64,000 nt of DNA from Nitrosomonas sp. (GTDB lineage: Bacteria > Pseudomonadota > Gammaproteobacteria > Burkholderiales > Nitrosomonadaceae), in assembly GCA_024281825.1 (NCBI GenBank), contig JAMWZY010000007.1, positions 62,001 through 126,000 of the forward strand, given 5' to 3'. The translations under genes and the position numbers were made by a program. Under the pieces are notes generated by a model, which saw only the letters and a program-made list of their open reading frames with translations, was not told the DNA's origin and searched no databases. Below, in pieces: positions 9,133 to 19,180 of this stretch. Position 1 is the stretch's first letter. Every line of letters begins with the position of its first letter.

Positions 9133-9524
9133 AGTTCATACTCCTGAAAAGTTCTGCAATATACCTGGGTAATTCAATCCCAAGAAATAATAAAAAATAA
9201 TAACTATATGTATATTGGTTATATTTGATAGTAGCGTATGGTGCGAATTTGGTATTAAGAAATAATGGGGTGGTTTATCCCATATTTGATCGCTTGAGTA
9301 CTTCTTATTAAATATCAGTTAGATAGCCACCAATTTAAACACTCAGTAGCAAGCCTCAGACATTTGAGTGAAAAGGATTCGTTTCTCTTCCATAACATTT
9401 TTGATCAATAACAATAACTTCATTTTCATCAATGTGTACAATTTACATTGTATTAAGATGGTTATTCTTCTATTGACTGAATCAATCATGATAATGAATC
9501 TATTTTATGTCAAGGAGCTTCCCC
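9133..9524. other. divergent intergenic region
   Basis: About 390 very AT-rich bases between the permease and the GGDEF-EAL gene. They must hold both promoters. I see no convincing hairpin, operator or hidden gene. Confidence 0.4.
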
Positions 9525-11729
9525 GTGTTGACATCAAAGTATCCCATTTTAGATAACCTGGAAATTCCTGAACTGATGTTCAATTCATGGCAGGAAACGG
9601 TAAACCTCATGGCAGAAGTTTTCTCGATACCCGCCGCGCTCATTATGCGAGTACACGCAAAAGATCTTGAAGTATTTCTTGCAAGCAACAATAAGGATAA
9701 TGTCTATCAACAAGGTACAAAATCACCCTTGGATATTGGTCACTACTGTGAAACTGTCATGAGTACGCGAAATGAACTATTGGTTCCAAATGCGCTTAAG
9801 GATCCAAAATGGGATAAAAATCCCCATATTGCTTTTGGCATGATTTCATATTATGGCTTGCCACTCACCTGGCCTTACGGAGAAATCTTTGGAACTATCT
9901 GTATACTCGATAACAAAGAGAATGCCCATTGTCTGCAATACCGTCAAATATTAAAACGTTTCCAACAAAGTGTACTTTATGGGTTGGAGACTACTTACCA
10001 GAAACATCATTACGCAAAAGAAGCGAATATAGCCAATGAGAAATTTAACATCATCTTGCAAGCGCTGCAGCAAAGCCCTAATGCCATTGCTATTACCGAT
10101 GCAAAGCTGAATGTTATTTACACTAACCAAGGGTTTGAAAAATTATCAACACACTCTGATAATGAGCCATCTGATAAGATTCTGGACAAGTTATTAAAAA
10201 ATCAAATTTCCAATTTTACTGAAGAAGATATCCAACGTGGATTACTGGCCAACAATTGTTGGGAAGGAGAAATTCAAACGCTGGATAAAAATAATCATCA
10301 ACATTGGGAGCATGTGCAAATTTCCAGCATCCTGGATAATTTCGGTAATCCCAATAATTATCTGCTGATTCGAGAAAACATCACCAAACAAAAAACACAT
10401 GAAGATAAGCTACGCCAGCTTGCATTGTTTGATCAATTAACTGGATTACCGAACCGTAGGCTGATTATTCATCGATTAAACCAGCTAATTAACGACGCAA
10501 AAGAAAATGGACAAAAGGTAGCCGTTACTTTTCTCGATCTCGATGATTTTAAAAAAATCAACGATAGTATGGGGCACGAAAGTGGTGATGAATTAATCGT
10601 TAGTGTTGCTGGACGAATAAATGCCATTCTTCGTACAAACGATACACTAGGCCGGTTTGGTGGCGATGAATTTATCATCTTGATGGGATATCTGGACGAC
10701 ATGTCGTCTATTCAACAGTTAATGGTAAGAATTAAAGATCTATTCAGTAAAGGTTTTCAAATTAGAAACAGGAATTTTCTGATATCTGCAAGTATGGGAA
10801 TTGCCATTTATCCTGATGATGGTGATACTCCGTCAATTCTGATTAGAAGCGCAGATACGGCAATGTATCATTCCAAGAAAAGCGGCAGGGGTACTTATAC
10901 ATTTCATACAAAATCGATGAATCAAATCGCCGAGCATCAAGTAAAGCTCGAAGAGCAACTCAATAAAGCTTTGGAGCTTTGTGAATTAAAAGTGTTTTAT
11001 CAACCTCAGGTTAATATTGCCTCAGGCAAAATAATCGGATTTGAAGCATTGGCACGCTGGCATAGTTCAGAATTGGGTGAAGTTTCACCCGATGAATTTA
11101 TTCCTCTTGCAGAACAGACAGATCTAATAGTTCATATTGGTCAATTTGTTTTGGACCAAGCATTGATGCAGCTTTCAATCTGGCAAAAGACACATGATCA
11201 ATCATTAAAAATGGCAGTTAATTTTTCACCACGCCAGTTTTATGATCCGTCGTTATTCACAACGATCCAGACCGCATTGGCAAAGCATAAGCTCAGCACT
11301 AACAGTCTGGAAATTGAAATTACTGAAGGATTGCTAATGAGCAAAAACTCATATGTGTTTGATACGCTGATCAGCCTTAAAGAATGCAACATAATGATAA
11401 CCATGGATGATTTTGGTACGGGTTATTCGTCATTAAGCTATTTAAATCGATATCCGTTCAATATGATTAAGATTGATCGTAGTTTCATTAAAAATGTAAC
11501 AACCGACACACAGAGCCAACATTTGGTTAGCTCTATCATTACCATGGCGCATGGTATAGGCTACAAGGTTACCGCTGAAGGAATTGAGAATGTAGATCAG
11601 CTGAACATTTTGTCTCGATTTCAATGCGATTATGCGCAAGGCTATTATTTTGGAGTACCTTCATCTGCGAAAGACATATACCAAAAATATTTATGCACTG
11701 CAGATAAACCCCAGTTCAACACGCTGTGA
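9525..11729 (+). CDS. GAF-PAS-GGDEF-EAL c-di-GMP turnover enzyme
   Basis: A cytoplasmic four-domain protein: GAF sensor (about residues 15-165), PAS (about 175-290), GGDEF diguanylate cyclase (about 300-460) and EAL phosphodiesterase (about 475-720). The GGDEF active site is intact (GRFGGDEFIILMG) and the EAL motif is intact (GFEALARW), with downstream MDDFGTGYSS, so both making and breaking of cyclic di-GMP are possible. An ATG lies in frame at 9507, but AAGGAG at 9512-9517 sits seven bases before GTG 9525 and inside the longer frame, so GTG 9525 (or TTG 9528) is the better start. No membrane segment is seen. The ligands sensed by GAF and PAS are unknown. Confidence 0.9.
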   Translation: MLTSKYPILDNLEIPELMFNSWQETVNLMAEVFSIPAALIMRVHAKDLEVFLASNNKDNVYQQGTKSPLDIGHYCETVMSTRNELLVPNALKDPKWDKNPHIAFGMISYYGLPLTWPYGEIFGTICILDNKENAHCLQYRQILKRFQQSVLYGLETTYQKHHYAKEANIANEKFNIILQALQQSPNAIAITDAKLNVIYTNQGFEKLSTHSDNEPSDKILDKLLKNQISNFTEEDIQRGLLANNCWEGEIQTLDKNNHQHWEHVQISSILDNFGNPNNYLLIRENITKQKTHEDKLRQLALFDQLTGLPNRRLIIHRLNQLINDAKENGQKVAVTFLDLDDFKKINDSMGHESGDELIVSVAGRINAILRTNDTLGRFGGDEFIILMGYLDDMSSIQQLMVRIKDLFSKGFQIRNRNFLISASMGIAIYPDDGDTPSILIRSADTAMYHSKKSGRGTYTFHTKSMNQIAEHQVKLEEQLNKALELCELKVFYQPQVNIASGKIIGFEALARWHSSELGEVSPDEFIPLAEQTDLIVHIGQFVLDQALMQLSIWQKTHDQSLKMAVNFSPRQFYDPSLFTTIQTALAKHKLSTNSLEIEITEGLLMSKNSYVFDTLISLKECNIMITMDDFGTGYSSLSYLNRYPFNMIKIDRSFIKNVTTDTQSQHLVSSIITMAHGIGYKVTAEGIENVDQLNILSRFQCDYAQGYYFGVPSSAKDIYQKYLCTADKPQFNTL

Positions 11730-11767
11730 AGATTCATCCCATCTTCATAGCTTCTTTCGAACCAAGT

Positions 11768-12583
11768 TTAATCTTCTCGATTGGATTGCGTTGGTTTCAC
11801 TGCATGGGTCCAATACAGCATAAAACCGGTGAACAGCATACCACCGAGCAAATTGCCCGCAATCACCGGAAAACCGTTCCATAACCACCAATCCATCCAG
11901 GTAATGGGAGCGCCCAGCAAGATCCCCGCAGGGATGACGAACATATTCACAATCGCATGCTCATAACCCAAACCAAAGAATGTCATGATAGGCAACCACA
12001 TCGCGGCAATTTTTCCGATCGTAGCGGTTGAAGTAAAAGCCATCACGGCGCCTAAAGTAACCATCCAGTTACATAGGATCGCGCTGGTAAAAGCGGTCAC
12101 CGTTCCATCCCAACCTAACTTTGCATATTCGAGCGTTTTAGTTTCAGCGATCATGATTGTGCGCTGCAATGCAGGTAGGGTTTCCGGATCGACCGTACCC
12201 ATTTTGGTAGCCACGATACAATACAGATACGCATACGTTACGCTACCTAAAAGGTTACCCACCAAAACCCAAAACCAATTCTTCAATAACAACGGGCATG
12301 AAACTCTGCGATCTTTGACTGCGATTGGTATCAATGCAAAATTGCCGGTTGCCAGTTCCAATCCAAGTAGTACGATCATGACAAAACCAATCGGAAACAC
12401 CATTGCACCGGCGATCCCCCATCCAGTTTGTGTCGCAGCCAGTATGGCCAATGTGGTGGCATACCCTAAAAAAGCACCCGCCAGAAAACCGCGAATCAAT
12501 AAATGCTTGACCGGCAAAGCAGCTTTCTGAGCACCGGCTTGCAACATGCTTTCAACAATGTCTTGTGGTTTTACGTAACTCAC
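11768..12583 (-). CDS. formate/nitrite transporter (FNT) family channel
   Basis: A 271-residue FNT family membrane protein with six helices. Family motifs are visible: GFLAGAFLGYATTLA in helix 1, GLELATGNFALIPIA after helix 2, ILCNWMVTLGAVMAF at the broken helix, and FGLGYEHAIVNMFVIPAGIL. FNT proteins pass formate, nitrite or hydrosulfide as anions or weak acids; in an ammonia oxidiser nitrite would be a natural substrate, but the sequence alone does not decide. The start is GTG at 12583 with GGGAG eight bases before it. hemW lies 33 bases upstream-to-start on the same strand, with no clear functional link. Confidence 0.9.
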   Translation of the reverse strand: MSYVKPQDIVESMLQAGAQKAALPVKHLLIRGFLAGAFLGYATTLAILAATQTGWGIAGAMVFPIGFVMIVLLGLELATGNFALIPIAVKDRRVSCPLLLKNWFWVLVGNLLGSVTYAYLYCIVATKMGTVDPETLPALQRTIMIAETKTLEYAKLGWDGTVTAFTSAILCNWMVTLGAVMAFTSTATIGKIAAMWLPIMTFFGLGYEHAIVNMFVIPAGILLGAPITWMDWWLWNGFPVIAGNLLGGMLFTGFMLYWTHAVKPTQSNRED

Positions 12584-12616
12584 ACCTGGGGCTCCCTTCC
12601 AGTCAAATCAGTAATT

Positions 12617-13834
12617 CTACTGCGCATCAATAGGCTGCGACGGAATCGCATCGACTTCCGGTAAAAAAATTTGCAGCAAATCATTGAGGAAACGCTTACC
12701 CAGAATGGTAGGTTTAATATGAAAAGCATTGCTCACGATCAAGCCGCGTTGTTCGGCTTCTTGTAATTGCGGTTGAATGACGCTCAGTGACAGTCCAGTG
12801 CGCTCCTGAAACAGCTTCGTTTCAAATCCGCTATGAAGCCTCAAGGCATTCATCATGAATTCAAAACTGCGATCAGCATTTGAAAGCACCTGTTGCGTTT
12901 GAATGCACGATGCCGCATTGCGACTGTGTGCCAAGTATTCCTTCGGCTGCTTGTAGCGCATTTGCCGGATGATTTTATCGGCAAAACTGATTTTACTGTG
13001 CGCACCTGCACCGATACCAAGATAGTCGCCAAACAACCAGTAATTCAAATTATGCCGCGATTCTTTTCCCGGCCGTGCAAACGCCGAAGTTTCATAATGA
13101 TCATAGCCCTTCTGCTGCAAAATTTGCTCGATGATGTCCTGCATCGCAGCCGTTTGTTCATCATCCGGCAATTGCGGCGGATAACGATGAAACAGCGTAT
13201 TCGGTTCCAATGTCAGATGATAGGCAGAAAGATGCGAAACACCGAATGCGCAGGCCATGTCAATATCGTGCTGAGCTTCGGTAAATGTTTGCCCAGGCAA
13301 AGCGTACATCAAGTCCAGATTAATCGTATCAAAATTATTTTGAGCAATTTCCACAGCACGTAATGCTTCCTGATCATCGTGCACACGGCCAATTGCTTTC
13401 AGCCGATTAGGATCAAAACTTTGAATACCAATGGATAATCGATTAATTCCAGCCAATCGATAATCTGCAAACTTTTGTGCTTCAAAGGTACCAGGATTCG
13501 CTTCCAGCGTAACTTCGGCAAAATGTTCTAATGGCATCAAAGTGCGCACCGCCGTTAAAATTTTATCAATCGAAGATGCGCTGAATAAACTCGGCGTACC
13601 GCCACCAAAAAATACACTATTAAGCCGCCTACCCCATACATCGGATAATGCCATTTCCAGATCGCGTATCAACGCCCCGACATAGTCCTCCTCCAACGAT
13701 AATTGCTCATCGCTGATTGGATGAATTGCATGCGAATTAAAGTCGCAGTAAGGGCATTTTTTCAGACACCACGGAATATGAATATACAAACTCAAGGGCG
13801 GTAATGCAGTTAATCTAGAAATGGCTTCGCTCAC
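12617..13834 (-). CDS. hemW: HemW-like radical SAM protein
   Basis: A 405-residue radical SAM protein of the coproporphyrinogen III oxidase-like family. The iron-sulfur site is CLKKCPYCDF (Cys-x3-Cys-x2-Cys), preceded by LYIHIPWC. A SAM-binding GGGTPSL stretch and a C-terminal HemN-type domain follow (FEFMMNALRLHSGF). HemW is thought to be a haem chaperone rather than a true oxidase, acting in the cytoplasm or at the membrane. The start appears to be GTG. It lies 23 bases after ybbP in the same direction and may be cotranscribed. The length is normal for HemW. Confidence 0.9.
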   Translation of the reverse strand: MSEAISRLTALPPLSLYIHIPWCLKKCPYCDFNSHAIHPISDEQLSLEEDYVGALIRDLEMALSDVWGRRLNSVFFGGGTPSLFSASSIDKILTAVRTLMPLEHFAEVTLEANPGTFEAQKFADYRLAGINRLSIGIQSFDPNRLKAIGRVHDDQEALRAVEIAQNNFDTINLDLMYALPGQTFTEAQHDIDMACAFGVSHLSAYHLTLEPNTLFHRYPPQLPDDEQTAAMQDIIEQILQQKGYDHYETSAFARPGKESRHNLNYWLFGDYLGIGAGAHSKISFADKIIRQMRYKQPKEYLAHSRNAASCIQTQQVLSNADRSFEFMMNALRLHSGFETKLFQERTGLSLSVIQPQLQEAEQRGLIVSNAFHIKPTILGKRFLNDLLQIFLPEVDAIPSQPIDAQ

Positions 13835-13857
13835 ACTGATTTTGCTTAAATAATAAG

Positions 13858-16383
13858 TTAGGCTAGCTTACGTAATGTGGATATGGGTGGCGTTGATAAC
13901 GCGGCGCGCGTTCCGAGCAAGCCCGCCACTAACACGATAAAGGCGCCTAATGGCGTTGCAATCAATCCAACCCAGAGATTGAAGCGATACTCAAAGTGCA
14001 AAATATGCTCAGCGATTACATAACCCAACATACTCGCCCCTACAGCCGCCAATAACCCTGCCAACCCACCCAGCAATGCAAATTCCACCGCCCAGGCACG
14101 TTGTAGTTGTTGCCGATGGGCACCTAACGTGCGAAAAATGGCCGCTTCATAAATGCGTTCATCTTGCGTCGCCGTGATGGCGGCGTATAACACCGAGAAT
14201 CCTGCCAGCACAGTGAATATGAAAACGAAACGAACCGCCTGCGATACTTTCTCAATCATTCCCTGTACTTGATTGATAACCGTCGCCATATCGACCACCA
14301 AAATATTGGGGAAAGCGCGTACCAATTCGTGCATCCTATTCGATTCTGTAGCCGGAACATAGAAACTGGTAATATAGCTAAGCGGATACTGTTCTAGTAA
14401 ACCAGGTGGTGTAACGACAAAAAAATTGACACGAAAACTATCCCAATTCACTTTTCGAATACTCGTTACGGGTGCAGAAAAATGACTGCCTGCAATGTCA
14501 TACGTTAATTCATCTCCGAGTTTGATGCCAACAATTTTGGCAATACCCTGCTCGATCGATAGCTCTGGCTTAGGTTGCGTAACATCATCCCACCAAGCAC
14601 CTTGAGTTATTTGATTATCCGGATTGAGCTGGCTCGCCCACGATAAATTAAACTCACGCCGTATATGCCTTTCCGCATGTAAATCATGCGCAAAATCTTC
14701 CGGAGTAATCTCCTTACCGTTAATTTTAATCAACCGCCCTCTCACCATCGGAAAAACTTCAGGATACTCAGCACCCTGCTGTTGGAAAAAGTCTTTTAAG
14801 GAATCCAGTTGATCAGCTTGTATGTTAACCAGAAAGTAGTTAGGTGCATTGGGTGGCAAGCTGGTATGCCAATCTTCAATCAAATCATCTTGAATCAACG
14901 TCATCACAAGTAAGGCCATCAGTCCCAAACCCAACGCCACGATCTGCAAGATGCTCGACATTGAACGGCGATGGATGCTTGCCAGACCATACCGCCAAGT
15001 GTTGTTTGCATGCTGTCTAAAACTTGCGAGCATTTTGATCAACAACCAGCCCAAACCACCAAATAGCAGTATGGCCAAAATGAAACCCATGACGATATAC
15101 AAGCCCATGCTCAAATTTTGCGCTTTCCAAATAAAAAGTGCCGCTAATACCAACAAACCGAATAGATAGCCTATTAAGCCATGTTTATTGGATAATCCGA
15201 TATCTCTGCGTAATACTCGCATGGTTGAAACACTTCGTAGATTGAGTACCGGCGGCAACGCAAACCCCAACAATAATACCAATCCAACCGCGAAACCATG
15301 GATTACTGGCCAAAAACTGGGCATCGGCAAAACTGTTTCAGTAAGCCCTGTTAACCAAACCGATAAAATTTCCTGTGTGACGAACCCAATCAAGCACCCT
15401 ATACCACTAGTCATTAAGCCAAGGTTCAAGAAATAAACGACATACAAAACCAACAATTGGTTTTGGCTTGCCCCTAAACTGCGCATGATCGCGCATCCAT
15501 CCAGGTGCCGCTGCGTAAACTGGCGCACCGCTAAAGCAATCGCCGCAGCCGCCATGACAACTCCCGCCAATGCAGCCAAGTTTAAAAATTTTTCTGACCG
15601 CTCCAATGCTGCTTTGATTTCTGGCCGCGCATCGCGAATACCTTCGATACGCTGCGCTTTGCTCAAGCGCATTTGGGCCCAATGACGAAAGCGCTGCACC
15701 ATTTCTTCATCTCCAGCAACCTGAAGATTATAGGAAACACGGCTGCCGAGCTGAATTAACTCGGTTTCCTCAAGATCAGCAACATTCATCAGGATACGTG
15801 AACCCATACTAATAAAACCAACTGAATGGTCTGGCTCGCGCGCGATAAATTCACTCACTCGCAACTGAGTCGCCCCAACATCGACATTGTCGCCTTTTTT
15901 CAGCATAAGTTGGTGCAACACTTTTTCATCTACCCAGATCGTACCCGATTGCGGGATATCGCTTGCGGTCTGCCACATTGATCGCGCTGCTATCGAAGAT
16001 AAACCAATCGGCGTATCAGAGTGCAACTGTACGCGGCCCCGCAACGGATATCCCGCTGTGACCGCACGTATTTCAGTTAATAGGCTATGCTCTCCATTAG
16101 AAATCATACTGGGAAATTTAACTATCTCAGCAGTCTTCAATCCCAAGCTTTCCGCCTCTCTTTGAAAAATATCCGCTATCGGTTCACTAGAAATAACGAG
16201 CAAATCGGCACCCAGCAATTGATTGCTTTCACGAACCAGAGCAGTTTTTACCCGGTCGATAAAAAACTCGACGGTAGTCATTCCAGTGATCGCGATCATC
16301 AACGCAACGATCAAGACGTTCAATTCACCTGCACGCCAATCTCGGCGTAACATATTAAAAGACAGTCTACAAATGGATCTCAT
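13858..16383 (-). CDS. ybbP: YbbP-like ABC transporter permease (FtsX family)
   Basis: An 841-residue inner-membrane protein with the MacB/FtsX arrangement: one N-terminal helix (about residues 18-40), a large periplasmic domain, a cluster of helices around 260-480, a second periplasmic domain, and a final helix set from about 715 on. The FtsX domains are recognisable from repeated 'R.LGA...Q' motifs (IMRSLGASQNQLLVLY and IFRTLGAHRQQLQRAW). It partners with the ATPase encoded directly upstream (ybbA, five bases away). In E. coli the ybbA-ybbP pair is likewise divergent from tesA; the substrate is not firmly known. Confidence 0.9.
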   Translation of the reverse strand: MRSICRLSFNMLRRDWRAGELNVLIVALMIAITGMTTVEFFIDRVKTALVRESNQLLGADLLVISSEPIADIFQREAESLGLKTAEIVKFPSMISNGEHSLLTEIRAVTAGYPLRGRVQLHSDTPIGLSSIAARSMWQTASDIPQSGTIWVDEKVLHQLMLKKGDNVDVGATQLRVSEFIAREPDHSVGFISMGSRILMNVADLEETELIQLGSRVSYNLQVAGDEEMVQRFRHWAQMRLSKAQRIEGIRDARPEIKAALERSEKFLNLAALAGVVMAAAAIALAVRQFTQRHLDGCAIMRSLGASQNQLLVLYVVYFLNLGLMTSGIGCLIGFVTQEILSVWLTGLTETVLPMPSFWPVIHGFAVGLVLLLGFALPPVLNLRSVSTMRVLRRDIGLSNKHGLIGYLFGLLVLAALFIWKAQNLSMGLYIVMGFILAILLFGGLGWLLIKMLASFRQHANNTWRYGLASIHRRSMSSILQIVALGLGLMALLVMTLIQDDLIEDWHTSLPPNAPNYFLVNIQADQLDSLKDFFQQQGAEYPEVFPMVRGRLIKINGKEITPEDFAHDLHAERHIRREFNLSWASQLNPDNQITQGAWWDDVTQPKPELSIEQGIAKIVGIKLGDELTYDIAGSHFSAPVTSIRKVNWDSFRVNFFVVTPPGLLEQYPLSYITSFYVPATESNRMHELVRAFPNILVVDMATVINQVQGMIEKVSQAVRFVFIFTVLAGFSVLYAAITATQDERIYEAAIFRTLGAHRQQLQRAWAVEFALLGGLAGLLAAVGASMLGYVIAEHILHFEYRFNLWVGLIATPLGAFIVLVAGLLGTRAALSTPPISTLRKLA

Positions 16384-16388
16384 GGTAG

Positions 16389-17072
16389 TTAAGCTATTTT
16401 GCCGTGAGACAAGCGAATTTGACGCGAGCAGCGCTGTGACAAGGTTTCATCATGTGTTACCAAAACTAGCGTGGTACCTTGTTCCCGGTTGAGCTCAAAC
16501 ATCAAGTCAATAATTTGCTCACCCGTTTCCGCATCCAGGTTACCCGTTGGTTCGTCCGCTAATAACAATTTTGGCATGGTGACAAAAGCACGGGCAATTG
16601 CAACACGTTGCTGCTCTCCTCCTGACAATTGCTTGGGGTAATGATGCAAGCGCTGCGCAAGTCCGACACGCGCTAGTAATTGACGCGCCTTTTCGAATGC
16701 CTGATCAGTATTCGCCAGCTCTAATGGCAACATGACATTTTCCAAGGCAGTTAACGCAGGCAGTAATTGAAATGATTGAAAAACAAACCCCAACACTTTA
16801 CTTCTTAAAGCTGCACGTTGATCCTCATCTAGCAAGAAAATATCTAATTGATCTAAATAGACTTTCCCAGAGGTTGGCAAATCCAAGCCAGCAAGCAATG
16901 CCAACAACGTCGACTTTCCAGAGCCGGATGCACCGATAATAGCTACCGTTTCTCCCGAATTTATCTGTAAGTGAATATCTTGTAGTATGGTAAGGTGTGT
17001 ATTACCCGTGCCAACTTGCTTGGTCAGTGCATGCACCGAAAGAATAGACTCTTGATCGCCTTTGTTCATCAT
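16389..17072 (-). CDS. ybbA: YbbA-like ABC transporter ATPase
   Basis: About 228 residues of an ABC ATPase of the MacB/LolD group. Walker A is GASGSGKSTL, the Q-loop lies in VFQSFQLLPALTALEN, the signature is LSGGEQQRVAIARA, Walker B is LLLADEPTGNLD, and the H-loop is VTHDE. It powers the YbbP permease. The frame stays open upstream to a GTG at 17144, but the family alignment begins near LSVHALTKQVG, so ATG 17072 or 17069 is likelier; neither has a good ribosome site. ATG 17072 overlaps the divergent tesA start codon. Confidence 0.9.
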   Translation of the reverse strand: MMNKGDQESILSVHALTKQVGTGNTHLTILQDIHLQINSGETVAIIGASGSGKSTLLALLAGLDLPTSGKVYLDQLDIFLLDEDQRAALRSKVLGFVFQSFQLLPALTALENVMLPLELANTDQAFEKARQLLARVGLAQRLHHYPKQLSGGEQQRVAIARAFVTMPKLLLADEPTGNLDAETGEQIIDLMFELNREQGTTLVLVTHDETLSQRCSRQIRLSHGKIA

Positions 17073-17697
17073 GAAAAAAAATATCCTGATTCCTTTATTA
17101 TTATTGATTGTTTTTACGATACCGATTGTAAAAGCAACGCCCACAACGATTTTAGTTTATGGCGATAGCCTTTCTGCAAATTTCGGCATACCGATCGAAA
17201 CAGGCTGGGTGACATTATTGGCACAACGCTTAAAGGACAATCAGTATACCCATTACCACGTTGTTAATGCCAGTATCAGTGGAGAAACCACGCTTGGAGG
17301 ACGCAACCGAATCAACCAAACCCTCGCTGCTCACAATCCTGGCATTATCATTATCGAACTCGGCGCAAATGACGGTTTACGCGGAACGGCCATTCAAACC
17401 ATATACGATAACTTGGCGACCATTATTAAAAGATCACAAGAAAATAACATCAGCGTTTTACTAGTAGGCATGCAGCTCCCTCCCAATTATGGCATGAGCT
17501 ATACGCAAAAATTCAAAGAAATTTTTATACGCCTGGCGAATGATTATCAAATCCCTTTAGTACCCTTTTTATTTGAAGGGTTTGCTGGCAACCCTGATTT
17601 TTTCCTGACGGATCGTTTACATCCCAATGAGATAGCACAACCTAAGATTCTTGAAATTATTTGGCAAGTCTTGGAGCCAATATTTAAAAAACACTAA
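17071..17697 (+). CDS. tesA: TesA-like arylesterase / lysophospholipase (SGNH hydrolase)
   Basis: About 208 residues from ATG 17071, with a clear Sec signal peptide (MKKNILIPLLLLIVFTIPIVKA). SGNH blocks are present: catalytic Ser in YGDSLSANFG, Gly in SISGETT, Asn in ELGANDGLRG, and Asp/His in TDRLHPNE. TesA is a periplasmic esterase acting on thioesters, lysophospholipids and small esters. An in-frame TTG nine bases upstream has no better support. The gene is divergent from ybbA, with start codons overlapping on opposite strands, and its 3' end overlaps the convergent rluC by 14 bases. Confidence 0.92.
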   Translation: MKKNILIPLLLLIVFTIPIVKATPTTILVYGDSLSANFGIPIETGWVTLLAQRLKDNQYTHYHVVNASISGETTLGGRNRINQTLAAHNPGIIIIELGANDGLRGTAIQTIYDNLATIIKRSQENNISVLLVGMQLPPNYGMSYTQKFKEIFIRLANDYQIPLVPFLFEGFAGNPDFFLTDRLHPNEIAQPKILEIIWQVLEPIFKKH

Positions 17698-18691
17698 ATT
17701 TGCTATCCAATTGATTGATAAAACTTTTCAAGTCATTAGCCAGAGGGGCATGTAGTTCCATAGGCCGCTTGGAAATAGGATGAGTAAACTGCAAGGTATG
17801 GGCATGCAAAAACATACGTGACAAGTGAAGTGCATGATTCGATCGAGCAAGTTGCTTATTGATTTCAAAATTTCCATATTTATCATCACCAGCAATAGGA
17901 AATCCATAATAGGCAAGATGAACACGAATTTGATGTGTACGGCCGGTTTTTAATTCGGCATCCAGCAAGCTAAAGCTATCCCAAGCTTTTTGTAATCTAA
18001 AGATGGTATAAGCTGGCATTGGTTTGATCGTTTCGTTCTTAGCTGCTTCTTTAACCACGGCTACACGCCGCTCACCATAAGCCGTTGTGTACTTACTTAA
18101 TGCCAACTTAACGTGTTGTACCGGATTAAGCCAATTTCCACAAACCATAGCCAGATAGTGTTTGCGCGTAAGCCCATCGCGAATCTGCCGATGCAACTCT
18201 ACTAACGCACTCCGTTTTTTCGCCAACATCAATAAACCTGAAGTTTCCCGATCAAGTCGATGTACTAATTCAAGAAATTTCCAAGAGGGGTTTTGTGCAC
18301 GCAATTGCTCAATTACGCCAAAATTGACGCCACTCCCGCCATGAACAGCGATCCCCCCCGGTTTATCAATCACTAATAATGCCTCATCCTCAAAAAGTAC
18401 ATGAAAGGTAAAAAATTTTGCTGGGATAAGAATCGCTTGTATGCAATTTTTTTCAGGCAAACGAATCGGTGGAATTCTTAAAACATTACCAAATTGCAAA
18501 CGATAATCTGCGCGAATTCTTTTTCCATCCACGCGCACCTGACCACTTCTTAGTAATTGATATATATGACTTTTTGGTACATTCTTAAATCGTTTAAATA
18601 AAAAATTATCGATTCGTTGATCGTATTCTTCCTCAGCGATTTGGATTTTCTGTACCGTATGAATAGAACTTTTTTTTTGTTGGCTATTCAT
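17684..18691 (-). CDS. rluC: RluC-like 23S rRNA pseudouridine synthase
   Basis: A 335-residue RluA-family enzyme. An S4 RNA-binding domain (about residues 28-75, FKNVPKSHIYQLLRSGQVRVDGKR) precedes the catalytic domain. The catalytic Asp lies in LVHRLDRETSGLLMLAK, and KTGRTHQIRVHLAY and GDDKYG follow. RluC makes pseudouridines 955, 2504 and 2580 in E. coli 23S rRNA. It is divergent from rne, a conserved arrangement in beta- and gammaproteobacteria that supports RluC over its paralogues. The start has no evident ribosome site. Confidence 0.92.
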   Translation of the reverse strand: MNSQQKKSSIHTVQKIQIAEEEYDQRIDNFLFKRFKNVPKSHIYQLLRSGQVRVDGKRIRADYRLQFGNVLRIPPIRLPEKNCIQAILIPAKFFTFHVLFEDEALLVIDKPGGIAVHGGSGVNFGVIEQLRAQNPSWKFLELVHRLDRETSGLLMLAKKRSALVELHRQIRDGLTRKHYLAMVCGNWLNPVQHVKLALSKYTTAYGERRVAVVKEAAKNETIKPMPAYTIFRLQKAWDSFSLLDAELKTGRTHQIRVHLAYYGFPIAGDDKYGNFEINKQLARSNHALHLSRMFLHAHTLQFTHPISKRPMELHAPLANDLKSFINQLDSKFSVF

Positions 18692-19180
18692 AAATTATTT
18701 GATATTTACTTTATTTTTATAAATCCTTAGCTATAATTCCTAAGGATTTATGCAATTGTTTGTTTTGTTACGTTAGGTATATAGTGCTTTTGATTATATT
18801 ATCACCATATTTTATGATGTAATTGATACAGTTTATTAAGATTTTTACAAAGATTACTTGAATTGCAAAGGTTCTTTTTTGAAATTTGACTTATAATCTT
18901 TCAGGTTTAGAAAATTTAATCAAGCCCAGAAAAGTAAGAAATATTGTTCTTATACAATGACCAGTTAAGTGATACACAATCACTATTTATGCCTTTTCTA
19001 TCCGTAATACGTATCGGCATAAAATAGATCGTTTATCAAGAAATACATATAATTGACAGAAATCTTTATAAAAAAATTATTACAATATCTTCGTTATTAC
19101 AACTGCATAGAAAAAATGAAACAATCTGGTATTTCTAATACCAGCATACTAACAATTAAGACACTCAAGGTTTGTTGTAA
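18692..19180. promoter_or_regulatory. rluC-rne divergent promoter region / rne leader
   Basis: About 490 AT-rich bases. Candidate promoter parts towards rne are TTGACT at 18886 with TAGAAA 16 bases on, and a TTGACA at 19053 without a convincing -10. A long rne leader is expected, because in E. coli RNase E controls its own mRNA through 5' UTR hairpins; I could not define equivalent hairpins here. AAGG precedes the ATG at 19181. Confidence 0.4.

Noticed and set aside
9489-9507. GATAATGA upstream of the GGDEF-EAL gene as a Fur half-site
   Set aside because: Only the left half agrees; the full 19-mer is no better than expected in AT-rich DNA.
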